Shown: one piece after another, positions 44,039 through 51,449 of the stretch
How the letters are laid out: every line of letters starts with the position of its first letter
How positions within the stretch are numbered: the stretch's first letter is position 1
From: Actinosynnema sp042752395
GTDB lineage: Bacteria; Actinomycetota; Actinomycetes; Mycobacteriales; Pseudonocardiaceae
Reading direction: 5' to 3'
DNA length: 64,000 nt
Assembly: GCF_042752395.1 (NCBI RefSeq)
Contig: NZ_JBHYXZ010000029.1
Coordinates: forward strand, 1 to 64,000
The notes under the pieces: generated by a model
The model's database searches: none
What the model saw: only the letters and a program-made list of their open reading frames with translations
What the model was told of the DNA's origin: nothing
Made by a program: the position numbers and the translations under genes

Positions 44039-44905
44039 TCAGCCCAGCTCGGCCAGTCGCCGCGCGGTCGGGCCGAGCGCGCCCAGCCACCCGGCCAGGT
44101 CGCCGTCCGGCGCGCCGAGGATGACCGTGTCGATGCCCAGGTCCGCGTAGGGGGACAGGGCTTCGACGAGCGCGTCGCCGCCGTCGGGGATGTCGCCCAG
44201 GTGCACGACGGTCTTGCGGATGTCGGCGAAGTCGCGGCCCTCGTCCTCGCAGTGGCGGCGCAGCACGTCCAGCTTGTGCGGCACCTCGTCCGGGCCCCGC
44301 AGGAGCAGGTTGCAGGCATCGGCGTAGCGGGCGACCAGCCGCAGCGTCTTCCGCTCGCCGTTGCCGCCGATCATGATCTCCGGGTGCGGCGTGCTCACCG
44401 GCGCGGGCACGCACAGGGTCTCGCCCAGGCGGTAGTGCCTGCCCTCGAACGGCCCGTCGTCCCGCGGGTCCCACATCTGCCGGCAGATCCGCAGCGCCTC
44501 CTCCAACCGCTCGAAGCGCTCGCCCAACGGCGGGAACGGCACGCCCAGCCCGACGTGCTCCCGCTCGTACCAGGCCGCGCCGATGCCCAGGGTCGCCCGG
44601 CCGCCCGACAGCACGTCGAGCGTGGTCACGACCTTGGCCAGCAGGCCGGGGTGGCGGTAGGTGACACCCGTGACGAGCGCGCCGAGCCGGACGGTCGAGG
44701 TGTGCGCGGCGAGGAACCCCAGCGTGGCGTAGCACTCCAGCATGGCGTCCTCGGCGCCGCCGTTGTGCTCCATCTGGAAGTAGTGGTCCATCACCGAGAT
44801 CCAGCCGAGCCCGGACTCCTCGGCCGCCGCGCAGGCGTCGGCCAGGTCGGGCCCGAGCCGGGCCGGGGCCTGGTTGAACCGGGTGATGTGCACACCGAGT
44901 CGCAC
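44039..44905 (-). CDS. LLM-class F420-dependent oxidoreductase
   Basis: 288 residues with a luciferase-like TIM barrel (MRLGVHITRFN, ISVMDHYFQM, LGIGAAWYEREHVGLGVPFPPLGERFERLEEAL). The IMIGGNGERKTLRL segment is typical of F420-dependent actinobacterial members. It likely reduces or oxidises an unknown small molecule with F420. Confidence 0.9.
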   Translation of the reverse strand: MRLGVHITRFNQAPARLGPDLADACAAAEESGLGWISVMDHYFQMEHNGGAEDAMLECYATLGFLAAHTSTVRLGALVTGVTYRHPGLLAKVVTTLDVLSGGRATLGIGAAWYEREHVGLGVPFPPLGERFERLEEALRICRQMWDPRDDGPFEGRHYRLGETLCVPAPVSTPHPEIMIGGNGERKTLRLVARYADACNLLLRGPDEVPHKLDVLRRHCEDEGRDFADIRKTVVHLGDIPDGGDALVEALSPYADLGIDTVILGAPDGDLAGWLGALGPTARRLAELG

Positions 44906-45037
44906 GTGGCGCTCCGTTCTGCCGCTCCGCCGTTGCCGGTCGGGACGCTAGCGGCTGGAGTGCGCTCCAGGTCAACGGAGCGGCGGGCCGGCGGAACGGC
45001 GGGTCGGCGGGAACCGGAGGTCGGGGGGAGCGGCGGG

Positions 45038-46075
45038 TCAGGGGAGGAGCACGACCTTGCCCGTGACCGTGCCCGACTCGGCCAGCCGCACCGCGTCCGC
45101 GACCCGTTCCAGCGGCACGCGCGCGGCCACCTGCGGGCGGAGGGAACCGTCGGCCAGCAGCGCGAGGACCGCGCCGAGGTCGTGGGCGAGGCGGGCGCGG
45201 AACCGCGCGGCGTTGCGCCGGCCGGCCCAGATGTTGAAGAACGTCGCGCCGCGCCCGTTGGGCAGGGCGTTCCACCACGCCAGGCGGACGAACAGCTTCA
45301 GCACCGGCCACCGCGCCGAGCCCCGGTGGTCGCGGGTGGACGCGGTGCCGTAGGCGACGAGCGTGCCGCGTGGGGCGAGCACCCGGTAGGAGTCGACGAT
45401 GCCCGGCCCGCCGACGTGGTCGAACACCGCGTCCACCCCGCCCGGCGCGAGGGCGCGGACCGTCGCGGGCAGGTCGGCGTCGCGGTAGTCGACCGGGATC
45501 GCGCCGAGCGCGCGCACCGCGTCATGGTGGCGGGGCGACGCGGTGCCGATGACCCGGACGCCGGCCAGCCGGGCGAGCTGCACCAGGGTCGAGCCGACAC
45601 CGCCGTTCGCGCCGTGCACCAGCACGGTCCCGCCCGCGGCGACCTTCGCCACGTCGTGCAGCATCCGCCACGCGGTCAGCCCGTTAACCACGACCGCCTC
45701 CGCCTCCGCCGGGTCCACGCCGGCCGGCACCGGCACGAGGTCCGCCGCGTCCACCAGCGCGTGGCTCGTCCACCCGCCGACCTTGGTCAGCGCGGCGAAC
45801 CGCCCGCCGACCAGCGCCGCGTCCACCCCGGGACCCACCTCGGCGACCGTGCCGACGAGGTCGTAGCCGGGCACGAACGGGAACGGCGGCTGGTCGTAGT
45901 ACTTCGCGCGGCGCATCTGCTGCTCCGCGAACGACACCCCGGTCGCCTCGACCCGGACCAGGGCCTTCCCCGGTCCCGGCACGGGCCGCGGCCGGCGGCG
46001 CAGCTCGAAGCCGTCCGGCTCGACCTCGCCCGGTAGCACGACGTCGAGGACCTGGTCGGTGGACTGCTGGCTCAT
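45038..46075 (-). CDS. Quinone oxidoreductase-type (MDR superfamily) dehydrogenase
   Basis: 345 residues. A zinc-free MDR fold with GroES-like N-terminal half (VEATGVSFAEQQMRR, PFVPGYDLVGTVAEVG) and a Rossmann segment VLVHGANGGVGSTLVQLA for NADPH. The ATG at 46075 was chosen over an upstream frame that runs into the operator. Two TetR-type operator copies lie just upstream (46093-46110 and 46161-46178), so it is probably inducible by a hydrophobic electrophile or quinone. Confidence 0.92.
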   Translation of the reverse strand: MSQQSTDQVLDVVLPGEVEPDGFELRRRPRPVPGPGKALVRVEATGVSFAEQQMRRAKYYDQPPFPFVPGYDLVGTVAEVGPGVDAALVGGRFAALTKVGGWTSHALVDAADLVPVPAGVDPAEAEAVVVNGLTAWRMLHDVAKVAAGGTVLVHGANGGVGSTLVQLARLAGVRVIGTASPRHHDAVRALGAIPVDYRDADLPATVRALAPGGVDAVFDHVGGPGIVDSYRVLAPRGTLVAYGTASTRDHRGSARWPVLKLFVRLAWWNALPNGRGATFFNIWAGRRNAARFRARLAHDLGAVLALLADGSLRPQVAARVPLERVADAVRLAESGTVTGKVVLLP

Positions 46076-46092
46076 CACGCCTCCTCGTTCTA

Positions 46093-46178
46093 TGAGTGGT
46101 TGGTCACTCACATTTGAGTGAAGCGCGTGAAACGGCGAGAAGTCAAGGCCGATCGGCGAAAGAGTGGTTGGTCACTCA
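46093..46178. promoter_or_regulatory. Duplicated TetR-type operators
   Basis: TGAGTGGTTGGTCACTCA (46093-46110) recurs as AGAGTGGTTGGTCACTCA (46161-46178), 17 of 18 bases identical and 68 bp apart. Each has outer arms TGAGTG/CACTCA, the usual look of a TetR-family site. They sit between the divergent oxidoreductase and DUF4383 genes. No tetR gene is adjacent. Confidence 0.65.
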
Positions 46179-46297
46179 CATCCGGGAGGCGGGCGTGCGC
46201 GCGGCTCGGTCGCGCGACCGCCCCCCGGACTTGTGATCTTGGTTTCACCGGGCCCGCTCCGGGTACGCCAGCGGCACCAGCCGATCGGAGGACTGCC

Positions 46298-46789
46298 ATG
46301 ACGACCTCGACCGAACGCGTCGGCGCCCGCCGTCGCCCCGTCCAGGGCCTCTCGCTGTTCGTGGGCGTGGTGTTCCTGCTGGTGGGCATCCTGGGTTTCG
46401 TGCCGGGCGTGACGGGCGACCTCGGCGGGATCGGCTTCGCCGGCCCGCACTCCGAGGCGATGCTGTTCGGCGTCTTCCAGGTCTCCGTGCTGCACAACAT
46501 CGTGCACCTGCTGTTCGGCGTGGCGGGGATCGCGGCCGCCGCGACCAGGGGAGCCGCCCGGGCGTTCCTGGTCGTCGGCGGGTTCGCCTACCTGCTGCTG
46601 TGGATCTACGGGTCGGTCGTGCACTCGATGGACCACGACGGCGGCGCGGCGAACTTCGTCCCGGTCAACCCGGCCGACAACCTGCTGCACCTGGGGCTCG
46701 GCGCCGGCATGGTCGTCCTGGCCGTGGTCGCCACCGTCGCGGAACGCGCGCAGGGCCGCTACCCGGGCCGCGAACAACGCGGTGCGTGA
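46298..46789 (+). CDS. DUF4383 membrane protein
   Basis: 163 residues with four helices. The phrases GVVFLLVGILGFVPG, HNIVHLLFGVAGI and NPADNLLHLGLG are typical of DUF4383. The ATG at 46298 is behind CGGAGGAC. Function unknown. It faces away from the oxidoreductase gene and may share its TetR operators. Confidence 0.85.
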   Translation: MTTSTERVGARRRPVQGLSLFVGVVFLLVGILGFVPGVTGDLGGIGFAGPHSEAMLFGVFQVSVLHNIVHLLFGVAGIAAAATRGAARAFLVVGGFAYLLLWIYGSVVHSMDHDGGAANFVPVNPADNLLHLGLGAGMVVLAVVATVAERAQGRYPGREQRGA

Positions 46790-46862
46790 CCGCCCGGCTG
46801 TCACCCGCCCGGACCGGGTCGCGTAAGTTCACCCGGCGAGGCGCTTGACTGGGAGGGCGTAG

Positions 46863-47111
46863 ATGGCGAGTTCCGGAGGACGGCGGCAGTTCGGGCGGGT
46901 GGACCCGTTCTGCCTGTTCATGGTCCTGCCGCTGACGCTGATCGGGGGGATCCTGATCTGGGGTGGCCTGGCGTGGGTCGGCGTCGTCGTCATCATCGGC
47001 GCGGGGATCGTCGTGGTCGTCGACTCGTGGACCAACCGCCCGTTGCCGTTCGACGTGCCGGACGACGACTACGACTACGAGCCGCCCGCCTCCGGCCGGC
47101 GCGCGTACTGA
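46863..47111 (+). CDS. Small two-helix membrane protein
   Basis: 82 residues with helices at about 15-36 and 37-54, then an acidic DDDYDYEPP tail. SD GGGAGGG lies before the ATG. I recognise no family. Two stem-loops follow its stop directly. Confidence 0.7.
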   Translation: MASSGGRRQFGRVDPFCLFMVLPLTLIGGILIWGGLAWVGVVVIIGAGIVVVVDSWTNRPLPFDVPDDDYDYEPPASGRRAY

Positions 47112-47112
47112 A

Positions 47113-47157
47113 GGTCCCGCGAGGGACCGGTCCGCTGTGGGCTGATCCGCCCACAGC
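47113..47157 (+). terminator. Tandem stem-loops after the small membrane protein
   Basis: GGTCCC-N4-GGGACC (47113-47128) is followed by GCTGTGGGC-N6-GCCCACAGC (47134-47157), both perfect. They probably end the upstream transcript. The second could also be an operator for the clpP genes starting at 47203. Confidence 0.6.
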
Positions 47158-47202
47158 AGCACGGGCGGCCGACGGTGTCGGCCGGTCGGCATCGTCGGGG
47201 GC

Positions 47203-47829
47203 ATGACGAACAACGAGAGGCAGCCGCTGTTCGACCACCGGCTGCGAGAGCGGTTCCTCGGTCAACGGGTGCTGGTGCTCGACGGTGGCCTCGACGACGA
47301 CAACGGCACGGTGCTCGCCACCCAGATGCTGTCCCTCGCCGCCGAGGACCCCGGCAAGGACATCGCGCTGTGGATCCACTCGCCGGGCGGCTCGGTGCCC
47401 GCGATGCTGGCGATCCGGGACGTGATGCGGCTCGTGCCGTGCGACGTGAGCACGCTGGCGCTGGGGCTGGCGTGCAGCGCGGGCCAGTTCCTGCTGTCGG
47501 CGGGCACGCCGGGCAAGCGCTTCGCCCTGCCGCACGCCCGGGTCCTGATGCACCAGGGCTCGGCGGGCATCGCCGGGTCGGCGGTCGAGGTGCAGGTGCA
47601 GGCGGACGACCTGCGGCACACCCGGGACACCGTGCTGCGGCTCATCGCGGAGGACACCGGGCAGCCGCTCGAGCGGATCTTCGCCGACTCCCTGCACGAC
47701 CGCTGGTTCACCGCCCGACAGGCGCTCGACTACGGCTTCATCGACCACATCGTCGGCGAGCTGGGCCAGGTGCTGCCGTTGCGCACGCGCGAACTGGGCC
47801 TCGGCCCGAGGACGGGGGCGCGCGCGTGA
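47203..47829 (+). CDS. ClpP-family peptidase subunit (intact triad)
   Basis: 208 residues with Ser92 (LACSAGQFLL), His117 (VLMHQ) and Asp166 (LHDRWFT), so likely active. The substrate-handle strand IHSPGGSV is present. ClpP rings degrade proteins handed over by Clp ATPases. Its stop overlaps the next clpP start (GTGA), as in Streptomyces clpP3-clpP4 pairs. I leave out a number because I cannot assign the subfamily by alignment. Confidence 0.9.
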   Translation: MTNNERQPLFDHRLRERFLGQRVLVLDGGLDDDNGTVLATQMLSLAAEDPGKDIALWIHSPGGSVPAMLAIRDVMRLVPCDVSTLALGLACSAGQFLLSAGTPGKRFALPHARVLMHQGSAGIAGSAVEVQVQADDLRHTRDTVLRLIAEDTGQPLERIFADSLHDRWFTARQALDYGFIDHIVGELGQVLPLRTRELGLGPRTGARA

Positions 47830-48416
47830 GCACCTACACCATCCCCAACGTCATCACCCGCAGCACGAACGGCGAGCGGGTCATGGACGTCTACTCGCAC
47901 CTGCTGTCGGAGCGGATCGTCTACCTCGGCACCGCGATCGACTCCGGCGTGGCGAACGCGCTCATCGCCCAGCTGCTGCACCTGGAGGCGGACAACCCGG
48001 ACCGGGAGATCAGCCTCTACATCAACAGCGAGGGCGGCGACCCGTCCGCGATGCTCGCGCTGTACGACACCATGCGCTACATCAAGGCGCCGGTGACGAC
48101 GACGTGCGTCGGCCAGGCGGTCGCGGCCGGCGCGGTGCTGCTGGCCGCGGGGGAGGCCGGGCGCCGCTTCGTGCTGCCCCACACCAGGGTGGTGCTGCAC
48201 CAGCCGGCGGCCCAGGGCCGCGGCGCCATCCCGGACCTGATCCTCCAGGCCGACGAGGTGGTGCGGGTGCGCAGCCAGCTGGAGGAGATCCTCTCCGCGC
48301 ACACCGGCCGCGACATCGCGCAGCTGCGGCACGACACCGACCGGGACCGCGTGTTCGACGCGGCGGGCGCGGTCGCGTACGGCCTGGCGGACCACGTCCT
48401 CGACCACCGGGCCTGA
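47826..48416 (+). CDS. ClpP-like subunit lacking the catalytic serine
   Basis: 196 residues. His124 (VVLHQP) and Asp173 (DRDRVF) are in place, but the nucleophile box that should read GQAASMGA reads GQAVAAGA, with Ala99 where the serine belongs. The fold is otherwise complete (INSEGGDPSAMLALYD, YGLADHVLDHR). It is therefore probably a structural partner in a mixed ClpP ring, comparable to ClpR subunits of plastids and cyanobacteria. GTG start overlapping the first clpP gene. Confidence 0.9.
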   Translation: MSTYTIPNVITRSTNGERVMDVYSHLLSERIVYLGTAIDSGVANALIAQLLHLEADNPDREISLYINSEGGDPSAMLALYDTMRYIKAPVTTTCVGQAVAAGAVLLAAGEAGRRFVLPHTRVVLHQPAAQGRGAIPDLILQADEVVRVRSQLEEILSAHTGRDIAQLRHDTDRDRVFDAAGAVAYGLADHVLDHRA

Positions 48417-48427
48417 GGAGGGGGACC

Positions 48428-48775
48428 TCAGGCGGCCAGGAGCACGGGTCCCGCGGGGCGGCGGCCGACCGCGGGACCCGTGCCGCGGCCGCGGCGGACG
48501 TGGCCGGCGATGCCGACGAGCAGGTCGGCCAGGTCGACGCCGAGCGCGCCGGTGACGGCGGCGATCATCTCGCTGGAGGGCTCCTTGCGCCCGCGTTCGA
48601 TCTCGGAGAGGTACTGGGGCGAGATCCCGGCCCGCTCCGCGACGTCCACGAGGCGGCTCCCGCGCTCCTCCCTGGCCGCCCGCAGGCTCCGGCCCAGCGC
48701 CTCGCGCCACAGCGGGTCCGGCTCGCGCTCCGGCGCGGGGGCGTGCTTGTGGTGGAAGGGGAGGATGTCGGCCAT
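48428..48775 (-). CDS. XRE-family regulator with LAA tail (PopR/ClgR-like)
   Basis: 115 residues. An N-terminal stretch WREALGRSLRAAREERG leads into a helix-turn-helix (LVDVAERAGISPQYLSEIERGRKEPSSEMI), close in style to ClgR/PopR regulators of clp genes. The protein ends PVLLAA; in those regulators a C-terminal Ala-Ala makes the protein a ClpP substrate. It is convergent with the clpP pair, whose stop is 12 bp away. I infer a feedback loop in which ClpP activity removes the activator. Confidence 0.8.
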   Translation of the reverse strand: MADILPFHHKHAPAPEREPDPLWREALGRSLRAAREERGSRLVDVAERAGISPQYLSEIERGRKEPSSEMIAAVTGALGVDLADLLVGIAGHVRRGRGTGPAVGRRPAGPVLLAA

Positions 48776-48933
48776 ACCGGTCATCCTGACGCCTGCCCGT
48801 CGCTGCGGGTCGGTGTTTCCGCTGCGGGCGAAAGACGGCGTTCCGCCGGTGGTTCCCGCCGCGGCGTGGGCGTTCCGGCGAGTCGCGGGGGACGCCGGCG
48901 CCCCCGGCCGCGGCCCACGACGCGGCCGCTCCG

Positions 48934-49845
48934 CTAGTCCCGGGGGAACGTCTCGGCGATCGCGTCGTCCAGCGACCCCGGCCCCGACGGCGGCACGAAC
49001 AGCTCCCGCAGCAGCAGGACGTCGGCGTGCGCCGGGTCGATCCCGGCCTGCCTGCCCCGTGCCGCGTGCGCCAGGCCGGTGAGCCGCAACGCCGCCCGCG
49101 CCACCGCGCCCGGCACCCCGCGCACCGCGCGCGGGTGACCCGCGGCGGACGCGATCCGGCCGATCATGTCCCGCCACGTCAGGTTCTCGGTGGCCACCGC
49201 GAGGTCTTCCCCGGACGCCCGCTCCAGCACGTCGACCACGTGCCCGGCCACCTGCGCGGCCGACGTGGCGGCGCTGCCGCCGGGCGGCGCGAGCAGGGGC
49301 GACCGGGACCTGACCCACCGGTCCAGCGGTCCGGCCCAGTTCGGCAGCCGGTCGCCCGCCCGGCCGAACACGAACGGCAGCTCCAGCACCGCCACCGGCA
49401 GGTCCGGCCCGGCGGCCTCCCGGCCCGCCCGCGCCTGCTCGACCCGGCTGCGGATGTAGGGGTGGCGTTCGGCGAGCCGCCACTCGGGGTGCAGGCGGTG
49501 GAAGTGGGTGTAGTACGACCCCAGCACCGCGGCCCGGGTCAGCCCTTCCTCGCGCGCGGCGGTGAGCAGCCGCACGACCGGCGCGACGTTGCCGCGGTGG
49601 AACACCGGGTACGCCGGCTTGCCCGGCACCTCCCGGTCGTCCGCGCCCGCCGCGAACACCACGCCGTCGTGGCCCGCGAGCACCGCCCGGAAGTCCGCCT
49701 CCGCAGCCGTCGTCGCGTCGAGGACGTGGTCGACGCCGTCCCGCGCGGTCCGGGCGACGGAGGTCGCACCGTGCCCTCCCGCCCGCAGCCGTGCGACGAC
49801 GTGCCGCCCGATCAACCCGCTCGCACCCACCACCAGAACGTCCAC
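48934..49845 (-). CDS. NAD(P)-binding epimerase/dehydratase-like protein
   Basis: 303 residues, GTG start. N-terminal Rossmann motif VDVLVVGASGLIGRHVVARL (GxxGxxG), extended-SDR layout with LGSYYTHFHRLHPEW and LELPFVFG. The Tyr-x-x-x-Lys catalytic pair is not evident, so it may be an atypical member that binds rather than converts. It begins 7 bp after the metallophosphoesterase stop, so it is probably co-transcribed with it. Confidence 0.85.
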   Translation of the reverse strand: MDVLVVGASGLIGRHVVARLRAGGHGATSVARTARDGVDHVLDATTAAEADFRAVLAGHDGVVFAAGADDREVPGKPAYPVFHRGNVAPVVRLLTAAREEGLTRAAVLGSYYTHFHRLHPEWRLAERHPYIRSRVEQARAGREAAGPDLPVAVLELPFVFGRAGDRLPNWAGPLDRWVRSRSPLLAPPGGSAATSAAQVAGHVVDVLERASGEDLAVATENLTWRDMIGRIASAAGHPRAVRGVPGAVARAALRLTGLAHAARGRQAGIDPAHADVLLLRELFVPPSGPGSLDDAIAETFPRD

Positions 49846-49852
49846 GGGCCGA

Positions 49853-51031
49853 TCATGCCCGGTCGGCCGCCCGCAGCGTGAGCAGGGAGATCTCACTCGG
49901 CGCGAAGACCCGCAGCGGCGGACCCCAGAACCCGGCCCCGCGGCTGGTGTAGAGCCGGGTGCGCTCGCCGTGCCGGCTCAACCCCGCCAGCACCGGCTGC
50001 TGCAACCGCACCAGCAGGTGGAACGGCCAGATCTGGCCGCCGTGCGTGTGCCCGGACAGCTGGAGGTCGACCCCGGCCGCCACCGCCTTGCCGATCTCGC
50101 TCGGCTGGTGCGCCAGCAGCACCACCGGGTCGTCGGGGCGCGTGCCGGCCAACGCCGCGTCGAGGTCCGCGCCGTGCCCGGCCTCGCCCGAGTGCGCGCC
50201 GGTGACGTCGTCCACGCCCGCGAACACCAGCCGCGCGCCACCGCGCTCCAGCACCCGGTGCTGGTTGTGCAGGCTCGTCCAGCCCAGCTCGGCCATGTGG
50301 TCCAGCCACGCCTGCGCGTTGGAGATGTACTCATGGTTGCCCGACACGTAGAACCGGTGCCGCGCCCGTACGTCGCCCAGCGCGGCGGCCTGGCCGCGGC
50401 GTTGCGCCACCGTGCCGTCCGCGATGTCGCCGACGTGCACGACGACGTCCGGGTCGAGCGCGTTGACCGCCGCGACCGTGCCCTCGGACCACTTCGTGCG
50501 GTCGATCGCGCCGTAGTGGGTGTCCGCGAGCACCGCGACGGTGAGGCCGTCGAACGCCGGGTCCAGGCGGGGGAGCACCACGTCGGTCCGCTTCACCCGC
50601 GGCACCCGGCGGGCCTCCCGGGTGCCGTGCGCGACCAGCCCGACGCCGACCACGAGCAGCGCCACCGCGAGCAGCCGGGCGCGGAACGGGTTCTCCACGC
50701 CCGCGACCGCCAGCACCAGCCGCAGCACGTGGCCGATCAGGGTCCAGGCGAAGAACACCCAGGCGACGCCCAGCACGAGGTGCGCGACGCGGGACGCCCG
50801 GTCGGAGCGGCGGCGACCGTGGGCGCGGACCAGCAGCAACGGGAACGCCACCGACGTGGCGACGAAGAACGCCGTGCCGACGAGCTGCACCGGCCACGGC
50901 CACCGCGCGCCCGGCGTGAGCAGGCCCGTCCACGGCACCCAGAAGAGCAGCGCGGTCACGGTCAGCAACACCGTCGTGAAGATCACACGTCGCCGCGCGG
51001 ACGGACGTGGCGGCGCGGTCGTGGTCGACAT
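49853..51031 (-). CDS. Membrane metallophosphoesterase
   Basis: 392 residues. Four N-terminal helices (about 15-35, 48-70, 83-112, 118-136) are followed by a calcineurin-like domain with DTH (170-172), GDIADG (201-206), GNHE (231-234) and a later SGHTHGG. This is the YkuE-like group that acts on phospholipid- or wall-linked phosphoesters. Residues 168 onward should face one side of the membrane. First gene of a pair with the NAD-binding protein. Confidence 0.9.
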   Translation of the reverse strand: MSTTTAPPRPSARRRVIFTTVLLTVTALLFWVPWTGLLTPGARWPWPVQLVGTAFFVATSVAFPLLLVRAHGRRRSDRASRVAHLVLGVAWVFFAWTLIGHVLRLVLAVAGVENPFRARLLAVALLVVGVGLVAHGTREARRVPRVKRTDVVLPRLDPAFDGLTVAVLADTHYGAIDRTKWSEGTVAAVNALDPDVVVHVGDIADGTVAQRRGQAAALGDVRARHRFYVSGNHEYISNAQAWLDHMAELGWTSLHNQHRVLERGGARLVFAGVDDVTGAHSGEAGHGADLDAALAGTRPDDPVVLLAHQPSEIGKAVAAGVDLQLSGHTHGGQIWPFHLLVRLQQPVLAGLSRHGERTRLYTSRGAGFWGPPLRVFAPSEISLLTLRAADRA

Positions 51032-51136
51032 CGGATCTCCTCGGCGGCTTTACGAACCAGCGGGCTCTTATCGACGGTACCCGCGGCGCGGCCGGGCTCC
51101 AAGTTTGCCGCCGCGGCGAGCGGAAACCCCGGTCGC

Positions 51137-51331
51137 ATGGCTGACGAGCACGAACGCGAGATCCACTCGCCCGAGGACTTCCCGGTCGAGACGCCCGAGG
51201 AGGACGAGCGCCTGGCGCGGACGCAGCGCACGATCGACGAGGCCAAGGCCGAGGCGGCCGACCTCGCCGAGGCCACCCCGGACCCGCTGCCCGACAGCGA
51301 CCCGCCGGAGGGGTCCACCCCCGGGTCCTGA
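51137..51331 (+). CDS. Small acidic protein of unknown function
   Basis: 64 residues, ATG at 51137. It is highly charged (EHEREIHSPEDFPVETPEEDERLARTQR) with a short helix and a Pro/Asp/Ser tail, probably disordered. No family recognised. The coding bias is normal for the window. Confidence 0.6.
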   Translation: MADEHEREIHSPEDFPVETPEEDERLARTQRTIDEAKAEAADLAEATPDPLPDSDPPEGSTPGS

Positions 51332-51449
51332 CCGCCGCCGCGCGGTCCATAGTGGACTCACCCGAATGGCGGTTGAGAAGCCGAACGGCGGTATGGATAG
51401 TTCGATCTCCTGTTCAGCCGAACGCCGTTCGACTTGGGGGTAACGGGGC

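Noticed and set aside
48782..48858. ClgR-type operator (TTTCCGC...GGCGAAA) upstream of the XRE gene
   Set aside because: Only a partial palindrome; too weak to annotate as a site.
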